From Scedosporium boydii (lineage: Eukaryota > Ascomycota > Sordariomycetes > Microascales > Microascaceae): a stretch of DNA of 64,000 nt. Where the stretch lies: assembly GCA_002221725.1 (NCBI GenBank), contig NJFT01000084.1, forward strand, positions 90,642 through 154,641, written 5' to 3'. Under the pieces are notes generated by a model, which had not been told where the DNA came from, made no database searches, and saw nothing but the letters and a program-made list of their open reading frames with translations. The stretch's first letter is position 1, and every line of letters starts with the position of its first letter. Shown here piece by piece: positions 1 through 11,432 of the stretch. The translations under genes and the position numbers were made by a program.

Positions 1-347
1 CACGCTGGACACCAGATTCGAAGTACGTCCTCAGCGGCAGCGACGACGGCAATGTACGAATCTGGAAAGCCAACGCTTCGAGGACCGAGGGCCCCAAGTC
101 AACGAAGCAGCGCCAAGCCCTCGAATACAACGACGCGCTCGTTGCTCGCTTCGGTCACATGCCGGAGATTCGCCGCATCAAGCGCCACAGACACATCCCC
201 AAGGTGGTCAAGAAGGCGGCCTCCATCAAGAGGGAGGAGCTCAACGCCATCAAGCGCAAGGAGGAGAACGAGAGGAAGCATACCAGCAAGCAGTTCCAGA
301 AGAGGAAGCCGGAGCGAGAAAAGATGGTTCTGGCGGCAAATCAATAA
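1..347 (+). CDS. SOF1: SOF1/DCAF13 C-terminal part (U3 snoRNP WD40 protein)
   Basis: This is the 3' end of a gene that starts before the window; the frame begins at base 3 and ends at TAA 345-347. The translation opens in a WD40 repeat (GSDDGNVRIW, then KA) and continues into the basic Sof1-like tail (RRIKRHRHIPKVVKKA), ending in a Lys/Arg/Glu-rich helix. That order, last WD repeat followed by a basic tail, is the signature of Sof1/DCAF13, a nucleolar component of the U3 snoRNP and small-subunit processome needed for 18S rRNA maturation. About 114 residues are visible. No intron falls in this part. The overlapping 158-aa frame and the antisense frame are shadows. Identity is firm from the tail motif; the N-terminal repeats cannot be checked here. 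Confidence 0.9.
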   Translation, partial: RWTPDSKYVLSGSDDGNVRIWKANASRTEGPKSTKQRQALEYNDALVARFGHMPEIRRIKRHRHIPKVVKKAASIKREELNAIKRKEENERKHTSKQFQKRKPEREKMVLAANQ

Positions 348-975
348 GTTTTTTTCTTGGGCCCCTCCTTTCCTTTGCTTTGGTGGTTCGGCAACACGCA
401 TTTGTATGGAGTTTTTGGCGCAACGAAAATTTCGGACCGAGTCTGTTTATGTAGACTATGTAGGAATGCTATACCCATATGGAATGCTCTTCGGCTTCTC
501 CACCGAGTCCACAGAGGCTCGTGGATGAACGTTCATACAGTATCGTTATGAAGAACACACTGTACGAATTTGTCCGAGCGGCTAGTTCCGAAACGATCCA
601 GGGGCCGTTTCGAAACATCTGAATGTCAATTGTTAGAGCTTTCCGCTGGCCCCGCGACAGGGTTTGAGTTCTTCAAGAATCTGCATCTTCTTTTTTTGTG
701 ATTCTCGTCTGATTTTGCTTCCTATTTTCTTCTGTATTGCTTTACTGCTGTTCTTGGAAACCCGCGCTGGTCGAAACGGTCTTATTATTATACCTGGACT
801 ATAGTTCCCGAAGCTCTAATTCCCAGAGAGCCAGCTTCCAAGTTCCAACGAAAGCTAGCCTCAACTGAATTTCTTAGTTCTAATCCACCCGTCCTCCATC
901 TGCCATTTATCGCCGAACGATCTCTCCCTCTTCGCCAAACCTCTCCCTTTCCGCCCTCCAATCCTTTCGCTCACA
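348..975. other. Intergenic: SOF1 3' region and SDR leader
   Basis: No gene is seen. The first part is T-rich 3' sequence of SOF1. The last 90 bases, roughly 885-970, are a C/T-rich tract typical of a fungal promoter or 5' leader for the dehydrogenase that follows. Confidence 0.6.
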
Positions 976-2099
976 ATGGAGTACACCGCGCCGCCCCAGC
1001 GCGACTCCTGGTTCGCCCCGCTATCAATCGACCTCATCATCAAGGTCCTCAAAGTGACCTTCCTCCACCCCTTCATCTGCTGGATTATCCCGCTATGTTT
1101 CCGCGCGCAAAACTACCCATACGCCCACTTCAAGATGGTGTACTCGATCATCTGGGCGACCTTCATCACGCTCTGCTGGATGGCCGGCGTCATAAATAAG
1201 AGGATGGCCTTTGGCCTGCCCAGGGAAGTCGATCTCGGCGAGGAGGTTATCGTCATAACCGGGGGTGCGAGCGGTCTGGGGTTGTTGATTGCGGAGGTAT
1301 ATGGTATGAGGGGAGCTTCGGTGGCCGTGCTAGATGTCAATGAGATGGAGAATTTGGAGGCGAGGGGTGTCACTTTTTATAGATGTGATATCACGGATAA
1401 GGAGGCGCTTGCCAAGGTCGCCAAGCAGGTCGAGGCAGATGTATGTCTATTTCTTCCTGTTCTCCCCAACAACCTACAGATTCACTAACGTTAGAACAGC
1501 TCGGAACGCCCACGGTCCTCATCAACAACGCCGCCATCGTCCACGGCAAGACGCTCCTCGACATGTCCTTCTCCGAGCTCGACAGGAGCCTCACTACAAA
1601 CCTCACGGCCCAATTCTACGCCATCAAGACCTTCCTCCCCGCCATTATCCGCGGCGACAAGGGCGGCACCGTCGTCACCATCTCTAGTGTTCTGGGCCAC
1701 GTCGGTGCCGCCCGCCTCACGGATTACTCGGCCGCCAAAGCCGGGCTCACGGCTCTCCACAAGTCCCTCACGGCCGAGCTCCGCGCGTCCCACCCCGAAA
1801 TCCGCACCGTCCTCGTCGAGCCGGGCCAACTCAGCACGCCGCTCTTCTACGGCGTGCAGACGCCCAACTCGTTCTTCGCGCCCGTCGTCGAGCCCGTCGA
1901 TGTTACGAAGGAGATCGTCGCGGCTATCGACGGCGGGTATAGCACTCACGTCGGGTTCCCTTTTTATGCGAGGTGGATCGATTATTATAATATTCTCCCG
2001 CTCGGCCTGCAGCAGTTGGCGAGGAAGCTGGCCGGGGTGGATACGGCGATGGAGACGTTTATTGGGAGGCAGGGTATGGCTGCCATGAAGAAGGCCTAG
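976..2099 (+). CDS. Membrane-anchored short-chain dehydrogenase/reductase
   Basis: Exons 976-1440 and 1500-2099, with a 59-nt intron (GTATGT donor, ACTAAC branch, CAG acceptor, phase 0), give 354 residues. The N-terminus has two hydrophobic stretches (about residues 18-37 and 50-68) that would anchor it in the ER or lipid-droplet membrane. A classical SDR Rossmann domain follows: cofactor loop TGGASGLG at about 95-102, INNAA at about 163-167, catalytic Ser about 218, and YSAAK with Tyr231 and Lys235. The Ser-Tyr spacing of 13 is normal for the family. The architecture resembles the 17-beta-HSD11/RDH10 (SDR16C) group, which oxidises or reduces steroid, retinol or other lipid alcohols; the actual substrate cannot be read from sequence. 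The catalytic set is complete, so an active NAD(P) enzyme is expected. Confidence 0.88.
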
Positions 2100-4881
2100 A
2101 TGTAATTTTGGGTAATTTTTCCAAGTATCCTTTTATTATATATACGCGCTGTGCGCGGTGAGGGGCGTGGGAGGAAGGGAAGGGAGTATGTTTTACATGT
2201 GGAGTTTAGATGTACGAGTATGATGATTTCTTTGAAGCGAGGCGATTTAGATGGGTATGATAGAGATCAATACCACAATGTCTGTCCTCTTCTGCGTTGT
2301 CGCAACCGACGCTCAAGATGCTTGCTGTCTCGTGTGTTTTTGTTGTGCGAGATGGAACATGGTGGTCCTAGAGCATGGGAATAGATCCAAAACGAACTGA
2401 CAGAAGAATTCGGCCGATGCAGAGATCTTGGCAGCCAACCATCCTGTGAAGGATGGCAAGTAATCGGTTTGAACTTGGACATCTGGTCCAGTTCCCTTCA
2501 CCGATGTTCACCGAAATTCGGGGTTTCTGACATAAGCATGGGCTTGTGCAACTGTGGGGATCAATGTTGCCGTTATCGATCCTCCACAATTACTTATCTT
2601 GGCCCTTGTCGCTGGTCCTGATATTAGTCTTACATTCAACGATAAGACGCCCACCAACAGCGATGATAAGGGGCAAGGGACATGCGAAGGTTTAAACAGG
2701 TGAGAGTGAGCCATGGTCGAATGAGAGTCGACTTTGGTATCGTATTGCATTACTACTCGCGAGTTGAAAACAGAATAAGAGGTGAAAATAATAGGCAAGC
2801 GTATCCTAAGCGCAAGCGTCTATGAATCCCTTGGCCGAAAAGCACTCCGATCGTATTGCTCTTAAGAGATCTTCCTTTTGGGGTGTCGATCGTCCTCTTA
2901 TTTTCTCTCTACTTCGAGTGTTTGCGGCCGTGATCCTCCACAAGTATCGGTGGCTAGAGATAATGTTAGTCTCTTCGGCTGTCGGCAGCACCCTAGTCTT
3001 TCATGAGATAGGAAGACCCCGGAACAAGTGACAGATCGTGGGCCCGGTGCCCTGCCTGCCACACTCCGTGGGTCTCCTACCCTACTCTACCCATGGAAAC
3101 CCTAATATTGGCTCCTCCTAATCAAGTTGGTGTTGGACTGCGCCGCGCAGCGTTTTTATGGCATCATCGTTCTGTTTCGGGGCAGAGTGGGATGAAGAGG
3201 GACATGTGATGACGGTGATAGCTGAACAGGATTCACTCTCGTAGCCTCGGAAAGCGGCCCAGTGTCGTCGGACCCGATGCCTCGATCTAGCTAGCAGGCG
3301 TTGCAATATTTGATGCAATATTTGATCAAATCTCCTTGATGGGGCTCGCCGCACGTCAGAAATCTCGGGGCGCAGCTGGCTCGAGTTCCTTCCCGTCCTC
3401 ACATCTGAACGCATCCTCGAGTCCTCTCCGCTTCATAACGTTCGGGGGCAACCTCTGATCTGATACACCCCTGACTCTCCGGGGAAGCGGAACCCGGTTT
3501 AGCTTCGAGTCGTCCATGCGTCTTGACGCAGGGGAGCCGGAGACGTTGAGGCATGCTTCGTGGAATAATCCAAGAAGGAACGCTTCGCGCTACGTCGGTG
3601 ACTGTGACGAATATGCGAAGTCGTAATGGTTGAAGCCCTGGTCAAAGCTGAGGACGATGGGTGAGCAAGCAGCAAGCATGGTGTTGGGGTTGATGTGGGG
3701 GTGATCGGAAGCCGAGGTGGGGGTGGCGATTGTCTTACTTCTGGCCCAAAGTTACATTGATATTTCGTCCAGGAAGAGAGCTCGAAGCCGGAAAGCCCTC
3801 TCATAATTAATCTCATTTACTCTGCAAGGTTCTTTTTCATACCCTCTACGGAGTATGTCTCTGTGTAATGAACATTAATGGCATATGGCAAATATTGGGG
3901 ACTGGCAGGAATCGGGAAAGCTCTTGTGGTTGTAGACAATGATGTACATGTACATTCCTGTCAGAGCTATAGATTCCTTGATAAGAACTTTTGCTGTCGT
4001 TGGTGGCGGGGAGCTTCGAACGGGCACTTGTTCTTTTGAAGCTTTAGAACCGAAGATTGAACACTGCCCACCCTCGGAATCTCGCTGCCAATCCGTCACT
4101 GATTCGCCTGATTCTCCACGAGATAAGCACCGCGGCCGGTGGTACACTCCATGAGCTCCAACCATAAAGGATCCCGATGATACGTGGCACATGTTGTACA
4201 TGGTGCATCTAATCAGTCCCCAGATATTATGGCAGCCCGCCTTTATAGTACCGGATACATGGGACCCTCATACTTTCGACCCCAAACCCTTCCCATCCTC
4301 ACAACCCAAGTTACCTTGGAAAGAATCAATGACCTCGAAACCCTGGTCCAAACGGCTGTACTGGTACCACACCAAACGGAATGTCAACGTGCCCTGCTTA
4401 GCGCAATCCGTCATGGTGGTTTCCCACGCGCCAAGGCAGCGTCGAACTGCTCGACCGGGATTCTAGCTTTTTTCTAGTCGTAGGATGTGATATAGTTGAG
4501 GCGTCTGCCTTATCTACGGAAAATCATTAGAGTTGTGGCCTGTTTATAACCTAGATACTAGGTACTGGATATTGGGTATTGAATGGTTGTAGAAGGAACG
4601 GTGCTGCTTAAACTTGGCGGTCCCCTCGGATCCTTTGCTCTCTTTCTTCCTGGACCTTGTTGCAGGCCATTTCCCAAACCCGACACAACCCAAGCTCCGC
4701 CAACCAGTTCTTGAACTCGTGCGTGGTTGAACAGTTTGACCGAAACACAGTCGTGAGGTCTCGAGTTGGTTACGGAAAGCACGAAACGCATTTTCCACAA
4801 GAGATCCCTGCCATGTTACCGGGTTGCTAGTCTTGAGGGAACAGAGCACACGATAACACACGATAAACCGCACCATCTACC
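2100..4881. other. Gene-free intergenic region
   Basis: About 2.8 kb between the dehydrogenase and the kinase-like gene. Open frames here are short, lack coding character and do not join across splice sites. Small features only: a 12-nt direct repeat at 3303-3326, a TGTACATGTACA palindrome near 3944-3956, and the kinase leader in the last few hundred bases. Confidence 0.6.
3303..3326. repeat. 12-nt tandem duplication (GCAATATTTGAT x2)
   Basis: Two perfect adjacent copies of GCAATATTTGAT, followed by CAAAT, so that ATTTGATCAAAT also forms a short palindrome across the end. It lies in intergenic sequence and looks like a simple local duplication. Confidence 0.8.
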
Positions 4882-6618
4882 ATGGCATTCCAGTGGTGGG
4901 ATGCCTCGAGGATCGAGTCGACCGTCACCCAGAAATACGTGACACAGCACCTACTCCCGTCCGAAGCCAGCCGCCTCGACAAGACCTTGGCCTTTGGAGA
5001 TGGGTTGACCGACTTGACGTACTGGGACTGGATCGACACGAAGGCCAAGCGAATCTTCTTAATTCTCGTGGACCTCGCCGCCGCGAGTCACATATTCGAC
5101 CTTATCGACGACTCCTGGTGCGATGAGGACTTGCCCCTCGCCCCGGAGTCCGTCGAGCACCTGGCGAATGTGACCAAGGATGGGAAGCTGTGGAGGAGGT
5201 TTTACCAGCGGCAGTTTGCCTACCTGCTACGACCGCTGACAAAGGATGTTCATGTCGTGTACTCAGACGCCGAGATGGTCCCCATCGAAGTTGTTGACCG
5301 GAGGCCGATCCTCACGGCCAGCAGCTCCGTCGATAAAGTCGTTCTCCCAAACGAGCCGGGCGTCATCTTCTGGAGACGCCGCATTCCGATCGGCGATAGT
5401 CGCCCGGAAGAAATGTCCGTCGACGATTTTATCAGCACTGTCGAGTCCGTGAGCGCGACCGAGAACGAACACATCGTATCGTACTGGGGATCTTACATCC
5501 ATCGAGGAGAGGGCTACATCCTCTTCGATCCTGCCAGCGACTACAATCTCAAGATGTTCCTCGTAGCGCAGCCGATATGCTACAGGAATCTCTCCAAGAA
5601 GCGCCGCCGGGAACGTGTCATGGACTGGATCTCATGCCTCGTCGACACCGTCGCCTTCCTGCACAGCAAGAACCGATCCCACCGCCACATCAAACCCTCA
5701 ACGGTTCTCTTCAACGACAAGAACCACATCTTCCTCGCCCAGCCGACGCGTCTAAGCCCCGAGCCTCTCACCAGTCACAGCAAAAACTCCTTCGACCGCG
5801 AATGGTACGACTACGCCGCCCCCGAACAATGGTTCCGCCCCACCAACGCACCAACTTCCCCCACGCGAAGAACGTCGAGTTTCTCCTCCCTCTCCCCTCC
5901 CCTCGAGGCCGGCGGCACTATCTCCATCCTCCGCCCCGAATACGCCTCATACAAGCCCAACGCCATGATGAGCACGCCCAACCCCCACCTCAACCCGCAA
6001 GCCGCCGACATCTTCTCCCTCGGCTGCGTCATCCTCGAGCTCCTCAGCTTCCTGGTCAAGAAGCAGCCGAAATTCTCAGCTTTCCGCGCCGCGAAGCACA
6101 AGACCCCCGGACGCGGAGGCGCCGTCCCCGATTCTTCGTTCCATAGAAACTTGGGACAGGTTGAGGCGTGGATGTCCATGCTGGCGCGGGAGGCGTCGAA
6201 GAAAGCCTCCGATAACGACGGCGGGAACGTTTTTCGCGGGTTTACGCCCATGCTGCATCTCGTGGCGAGGATGATGTCGGCGAATCCGCATGATCGGCCG
6301 TCGGCGGGTGACGTGCAGCATCGGATCTATCAGATCCTTACGGAGCATTGTGGGATTGCTGAACCGCATTGCGTGCATCAGTATAAGGCGCCGTATGTGC
6401 ATGAGTATACTACGGCGCCGAGGTATCATTCGGGGTCGGATATTGCGGAGAGTCCGTTGACGCCGCCGATGGGATTCGCTCATGCGTGGAGTGATCCCGG
6501 AGATACCCTCAATGGGCGAGGAAGCGCTTCCTATATGAGTGATGGGGGGCAGAGCCAGATCAAGATGCATGTTCCTTTGCAGATGCAACATCTGCCTATA
6601 CGGGGCGTCAATGTGTAG
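4882..6618 (+). CDS. Kinase-fold protein with a degenerate active site (probable pseudokinase)
   Basis: Single exon, 578 residues, starting at an ATG in good context (ACCATGG). The N-terminal 100 residues (WDWIDTKAKRIFLILVDLAA) resemble the leader domain of a kinase-like family common in Sordariomycetes. The C-lobe is clear: a catalytic-loop equivalent HRHIKPSTVLF at about 267-277, an APE motif at about 313-315 (YAAPEQW), and the helix-F motif DIFSLGC from about 376. HRD Asp is His269, the catalytic-loop Asn is Thr, and the DFG position reads AQPT (about 286-289). Two metal-binding or catalytic acids are therefore missing, and no obvious VAIK lysine is seen in strand 3. It is likely catalytically dead or very weak, acting as a scaffold or sensor. 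About 60 Ser/Thr-rich residues are inserted between APE and helix F. Family assignment is fairly firm; the role is unknown. Confidence 0.8.
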   Translation: MAFQWWDASRIESTVTQKYVTQHLLPSEASRLDKTLAFGDGLTDLTYWDWIDTKAKRIFLILVDLAAASHIFDLIDDSWCDEDLPLAPESVEHLANVTKDGKLWRRFYQRQFAYLLRPLTKDVHVVYSDAEMVPIEVVDRRPILTASSSVDKVVLPNEPGVIFWRRRIPIGDSRPEEMSVDDFISTVESVSATENEHIVSYWGSYIHRGEGYILFDPASDYNLKMFLVAQPICYRNLSKKRRRERVMDWISCLVDTVAFLHSKNRSHRHIKPSTVLFNDKNHIFLAQPTRLSPEPLTSHSKNSFDREWYDYAAPEQWFRPTNAPTSPTRRTSSFSSLSPPLEAGGTISILRPEYASYKPNAMMSTPNPHLNPQAADIFSLGCVILELLSFLVKKQPKFSAFRAAKHKTPGRGGAVPDSSFHRNLGQVEAWMSMLAREASKKASDNDGGNVFRGFTPMLHLVARMMSANPHDRPSAGDVQHRIYQILTEHCGIAEPHCVHQYKAPYVHEYTTAPRYHSGSDIAESPLTPPMGFAHAWSDPGDTLNGRGSASYMSDGGQSQIKMHVPLQMQHLPIRGVNV

Positions 6619-7097
6619 CTGGCTGTGGCGCTGCCGATCGATGTTTTGGCCGGGCCGGTTTACTCAGGCTACTATGCCATGGGAGGATGACTATGTGTCC
6701 GCTTGGGCTACAGTCCCCTGCCCCCGACATGCCGGTTGAATTTGAGAAGTTGGACTTTATATTCTTTGGGCGGCCATTCTTTCCTTTTATTGTTTTTCTT
6801 AGATACCATTGAGCGATTCTGGGACTTGGTTTTTTTGTGTATGGAAATGAAATAGGCTCATCTATAGAGCTCGACGACTCTTCATTCAGAACATTTATCT
6901 TGGGTGGAGGGGTTTACGTGGGATGATATGGAAGGCTCTGGGATACAGCAACGGTAATAGCTAGTTTGTCAGGAAGAGAAAGATCGATATTTGAGCTTGA
7001 ACTGAGAGGCCCAATAGTGAATCCCTGGTAAATATGATCCATCTAGGAAAGGCTCAACTTGCCAGACCATGATACTTCGTAGACGCTTTTCCTCTTT
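6619..7097. other. Convergent 3' region
   Basis: Shared terminator region between the kinase-like gene (+) and the membrane-protein gene (-). It is T-rich around 6770-6840. No gene is seen. Confidence 0.6.
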
Positions 7098-8062
7098 TCA
7101 AGCCGCCTGGGACTCCTGGGTAGCGGGCGGAACGGGCAGAACGGAACCGTCAGGGGCCTGTCTTAGAAACTTGATGGAGAACTCAAATGTGAGAACGCCG
7201 GCGGGAATAGTCCACTGGCGACGGCCGGGGTTGCCGTAGGCATTTCTCGCCTTGATAAACCAGAAGATCAATAGACCGGGATGGGTAAGCCAGCTTATGG
7301 TAGAGAAGTTAGCATTTATGTATTTATGATACAAGTATGATAAACGAGGAAAAAAAAGACTTGTATATGAAGGACAACCTCACCTGAAAACGATGCCGCT
7401 TATGAAAGTGGCAGACATCACAATCACCCAGGCGACCCGGAAACGAAAACACTCGTCGTCCCCCTCCGTACACCGGGGCCTAGACGGGTCCAATTCACTA
7501 CCAGCCCCCACCACGGCACTGATGGCTACGAATCCCAGAACAAGGTGAACTAATATGTTGAAAAGAATGCCGGGAGCTTTGGAGGCGCGGATGGAATAAA
7601 GGTTGATGATGGCTAAAAAGGCGGAGAAGAAGGCCTATTTCGTCGACAGAGAAATGCATATCGCGTTTTTCGGTTAAACAAAGAAGAGTTGATATTTCTT
7701 TCAATTGGAAAGAGGTTTCGTGTACTTACGGATACAGCTACTGGTTTCCAGTAGTCTAACCAGTAGCCCTGATAATAACCGCTGGGCCAGAACTCGTTTA
7801 AGATAAACAGGGCGATGCTGAGGATGAGGGTAATGCTGGAAGTGATGAGAAGGATCCGAGTGGGCAGCACTGCGCTCCTGAGGATGGAGGCTTGGATCGC
7901 CGCCGGCGACGAGGGGCCGGGTTCCTGGGCCTCGGCGGCGGAAGCGTCGTTGATACCATTGTCGTTGGCGTTTCCGGAGAGGAGCGGCGTCGTTTCGGCC
8001 GCGGCGTTGGACGCGTGAGTCGCCCCGGTTGCGGGGGCGGGGATGGCGCTGGGAGTGGACAT
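7098..8062 (-). CDS. Uncharacterised multi-span membrane protein
   Basis: Three exons on the minus strand: 8062-7730, 7634-7384 and 7293-7098. Donors are GTAAGT and GTGAGG, acceptors ATAG and TAAG, and the frame joins cleanly to give 259 residues. The first 65 residues are Ala/Ser/Asn-rich and disordered and carry TTPLLSG, similar to a vacuolar dileucine sorting signal. Hydrophobic segments follow at about 70-89, 107-125, 135-155 and 178-195, with a possible fifth at about 197-209, then a hydrophilic tail (PDGSVLPVPPATQ). No enzymatic motif is visible and I do not recognise the family. The splice pattern and continuous spans make it a real gene. Vacuolar or endomembrane location is an inference from the N-terminal signal only. 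Confidence 0.8.
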
Positions 8063-8795
8063 TTCAATTGATATTGGATTTGATGTTGCCTGGATTGGGT
8101 TTTAGTGCAACTTATGTTGGAATTGAGTTGGGAAGAAAGGATTAGAGCTTCTCCTCCAAGCTTGGATTGGGGAAAGTCAGAAGTAAAGGTTTCGGGAATG
8201 CCAGCTTTTATTTAAAATTAAAGGTGAGGTTGCTGCCTGCCGAATCCTGACACCATGTTCGATGTTGGTTTGTTGTTGGTCGATGTGATTCAATGTTCAA
8301 TTGTCAGACCATCAATTGTGTGCCAAGGATTCAGTGTTTGTTCACAGTCACCATATGAATTCAAGCAAGAATACCACTGACATACACGACCACATCCTAC
8401 TACAATCTAGGAACTTGAATGACGATAATCTTAGGTGAAAGAGCACGGTGTCCTAATCATTCCTTGGGGAAGGTGGAGAGGAGGAAACAAACACAGCCAT
8501 TGCTTCTGCGCCCTGGCGACACCGATCCTTCGACACGTAAACTGCCAAGCATGCTACATTCTCCGATTATATTAAGCGACCCAACCTCCCATTCTTGCAA
8601 CCGTGGCATGGGCATGTCTTATTGCAGCCTAGCCTTCCGGCACCATCAAAGATCCAGTGTCTATAATCGTAGGAAAGCGTGGATGGAGCTTAGGGTAGAT
8701 CTTCACTAATACCCAACGTCAGACCAATTGGACGAGGAAATCCTGCAGGCAAGCAAAAAGACACTCTGTCCCTCTGTTACTTACACGGTCTCTTC
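8063..8795. other. Intergenic between two minus-strand genes
   Basis: This holds the promoter side of the multi-span protein gene (near 8063-8400) and the 3' side of the small single-span gene. The 96-aa plus-strand frame at 8419-8709 has no coding character. Nothing else is seen. Confidence 0.5.
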
Positions 8796-9191
8796 TCACT
8801 CGGATTGAACAGGCTGTTCTTCTTCTTCGTCCGGAACACTAGGCTGGAAACCCCATGTCCTTCCAGCAATAAACCCGCTCAACGCCGCGGCGAGCACGCC
8901 CGCCACAAGCCAAAAGCTCGCAGTTCGATAGGCGGCCCGTTGTCTTCGTAGCCTTTGCCGCTGTTGGTACAACACTCCACCCCTGCGAGAGCCATCGGGT
9001 AGGATCTCGGACCCGAGAGGGGAACGTCTCATTCGGCGGACGGAGTTGTTGGATATAGAGCGGAGAGGACATGGTTCTGGTACGCGGCGCAGCCTCGGGT
9101 TCGAGGGGCGTGGTGGTATCGGAGTAGGCATCGCGTTGGCCTTGGCTGTTTGCTGTAGGATGGAATTGGCGTAGAGGGCTGTTTCGGCCAT
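8796..9191 (-). CDS. Small single-span membrane protein, unknown function
   Basis: An intronless frame of 131 residues from an ATG in acceptable context (TTTCATGGC) to TGA at 8798-8796. The N-terminal 85 residues are Pro- and Arg-rich (PTPIPPRPSNPRLRRVP; later QQRQRLRRQRAAYR). One hydrophobic helix follows at about 92-112 (SFWLVAGVLAAALSGFIAG), then a short acidic tail (DEEEEQP). The basic flank before the helix and acidic tail after it suggest a tail-proximal anchor with the N-terminus in the cytosol. There is no family I recognise. The clear helix with charge asymmetry, plus a consistent position in a run of minus-strand genes, supports a real gene. Its small size and lack of introns leave doubt. 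Confidence 0.55.
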   Translation of the reverse strand: MAETALYANSILQQTAKANAMPTPIPPRPSNPRLRRVPEPCPLRSISNNSVRRMRRSPLGSEILPDGSRRGGVLYQQRQRLRRQRAAYRTASFWLVAGVLAAALSGFIAGRTWGFQPSVPDEEEEQPVQSE

Positions 9192-9995
9192 GAAATTGTG
9201 ACGTTTTTAGAAATGCTGGAGTAAAGAATGGTGTTGTTTAGGGAGGGAGATGAGAGAGCTCAGGAATAGAGAATGAATGCCCCATAGCAAACCTTGTCCT
9301 ACGATGTTAGCTGTGGAGGATAGGCGGATACTCTTAGGAACACGGAAGTAGCAGCCAGTTCGAGGCAGGACACTGGAAAGTGCAATCGAGGCTGCATCCT
9401 CTATAAACGAACCGAAGGAAGAGCCCCTGACAGTACAGTCATCTCACTGCTGTAAGTGGACGTGGAGTAAAACATCATTGATTGAACTTGCACACTGGGA
9501 CCGGCCGACTACCCGTGCCCCACGCAGGATGTACACATACACTGCGCTGTTGCTCGTTCACTCTAGAACTCGACCCGTCATCAGTCATCGTCTGGTGTCT
9601 TTGACGTTCGGCTTTCCCCAACCTCCCCTTGTTCCTTCCCCCCTCAATCGCGGCCCTTCGTCGTGTCCCCATCTCGATGCCCTTCACATGTCAGGTTGAT
9701 TTTCCACTTCTATTTGTCCCCTTCCCCCCTCCTTTCCCCCTTCTCGGCCGAGGGGAGGATATCACAATGCTGATATTATGCTGACGTAGACTTGGAAATG
9801 ACTCCGGAGACCAATCTCCCGCATCACACCTTGGCTCCTTTTCCTTCTTTCTTCACTGTATGTATGAGCTCAGGGTATCACCATTTATTTGCAACTAACA
9901 TGGATCCTCGGTTGAAACACAAGCCGATTCCTCATTCCCGAGGTCTGCTCGTCTGCTCGTCCGTCAATTATGTACAAGAAAGAATTACCACCACC
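9192..9995. other. Intergenic: small-gene promoter and GH72 3' region
   Basis: No coding sequence is recognised. The stretch 9600-9760 is strongly C/T-rich on the plus strand. The long plus-strand frame that begins near 9792 is an antisense shadow of the GH72 gene. Confidence 0.5.
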
Positions 9996-11432
9996 TCACA
10001 ACCAGAGCGCCACGATAAGAGCACCCGCAACCACCGCCGCATGGAATCCCAAAACCTCCCTCGCAGGCGCCGCATCTTTCGCATCCTCCGCATCCTCCGC
10101 ATCCTCCTTCGGTACCGTACCGGGATCTGCAGTCGGACTGGGCGTGAACGACCCCGAAAAGGTCTCGTCCAAAGTTGGCAGCCTCACGTTTCCATCGACC
10201 TCCCATCCACCGGGCGTCGCCTTCGGACACTCCCTCGTCGACACCACGCGACTAGGATCGTATTCGGATTTCGGCGTTCCCTTGGGCGTGATGGAGGCCC
10301 ACCTCGTCTTCAAGTTGTCAAAGTCCGGTTGCCTAGGCGTCGGGGTACCTTTCCTCGTAAACCCGTCAAAGACATCACCCGTAGTGATGGTCTGGTCGAC
10401 GGGGCCCGGGCCGTACGAGATGATACCGTACTGGTTCTGCTCGAAGATCCATTCGTAGACGATGGCGCCGCTCCAGTCGTCAATCATGGGCTCGCTAAAA
10501 ATGGCATCCATGTCCTCCCATGCCCTCGGTTCCTTCCCCATGATGCAGCCCGTTTCGGAGAAGAAGATGGGCACGGGGAACTGCTCGGCCATCTCCTGCA
10601 ACTTCGGGTAGCCCGACCCTTCGTAGGTGTTGGGGGTGCACCACTCGTAGGCGTTGAGGCCGAAAAAGTCGATAATCTCGGATTGGTTGCCGCCGCAGGT
10701 GAGGTAGTCCTGGAGCATGGGCCGCAGCTCGACGATGTCTGTCGCCGTGTAGCCGATGGGGACTTTTCGGTAGCCCTTGCGGTCGCGGTAGGCTTTCATG
10801 TCGCGGGCGGCGGCTTTGATGAAGGGGGCGGAATGGGATTGGTCCATTTTGGAGATGATCTCGTTGCCGACGTAGAAGCCTAGGAGGTTGTCGTACTTGA
10901 TGAAGGTATCCATGACGGCAGAGTAACTCGCAAACTGAGTGGAGTTCCAGTACGACTCGTACTAACATGAAGGTTAGTACCCCGATCGAAGACGACCAAT
11001 CTCTTTCTCTCTCCATTCGAGCTTACGGGGAGAATGAAAGTGTCAAAGGTGTCGAGGTCTACGGTGACGTAGATTCCCGCCTCGTCAAAGGCGTTCATAC
11101 AGCCATCGTGGTTGGCCTTGGGATCAACATGATAGACGCGGATGCAGTTGACGCCGAGCTCCTTCATGAGCTTGATGTCTCTGGCACATTGGTCAGAGTC
11201 GATGAGGGGATCCTTGGGTCGCAATTGATACGACATTCCTTAAGTATATTCGTCCATTAGCAAACCACACGCGGTCTCATCCCTCTCGGTGCGCGCCGTT
11301 GAATGCCTTACCCTTCATGAAGAATTGCTTGCCATTGGCATCGTAAAACTTGTTTCCATATGTCTCGATGGTCGGGAGGGCACCAGAGGCCAGCCCGGCC
11401 ATGAGAAGGGAGAGAAGCTGTGGAGGTCTCAT
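9996..11432 (-). CDS. GH72 1,3-beta-glucanosyltransferase, GPI-anchored (Gel/Gas family)
   Basis: Exons 11432-11312, 11238-11027 and 10961-9996 (donors GTAAGG and GTAAGC; acceptors TTAAG and GTTAG with a TACTAAC branch) give 432 residues. A signal peptide occupies about 1-18 ([18 protein letters not shown]). The GH72 core follows: FFMKGMSYQ, the CIRVYHVDP stretch, acid/base Glu145 in GNEII and nucleophile Glu247 in FSETG, with [13 protein letters not shown] between. The C-terminus has an Asp/Glu/Ala-rich linker and a hydrophobic tail ([15 protein letters not shown]), as expected for GPI attachment. It lacks the C-terminal Cys-rich CBM43 module, so it belongs to the shorter GH72 subgroup. It elongates cell-wall beta-1,3-glucan by cutting and rejoining chains at the outer plasma membrane. 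Confidence 0.95.

Noticed and set aside
9792..10883. 363-codon plus-strand frame
   Set aside because: Antisense shadow of the GH72 exon, caused by GC-rich codon use.
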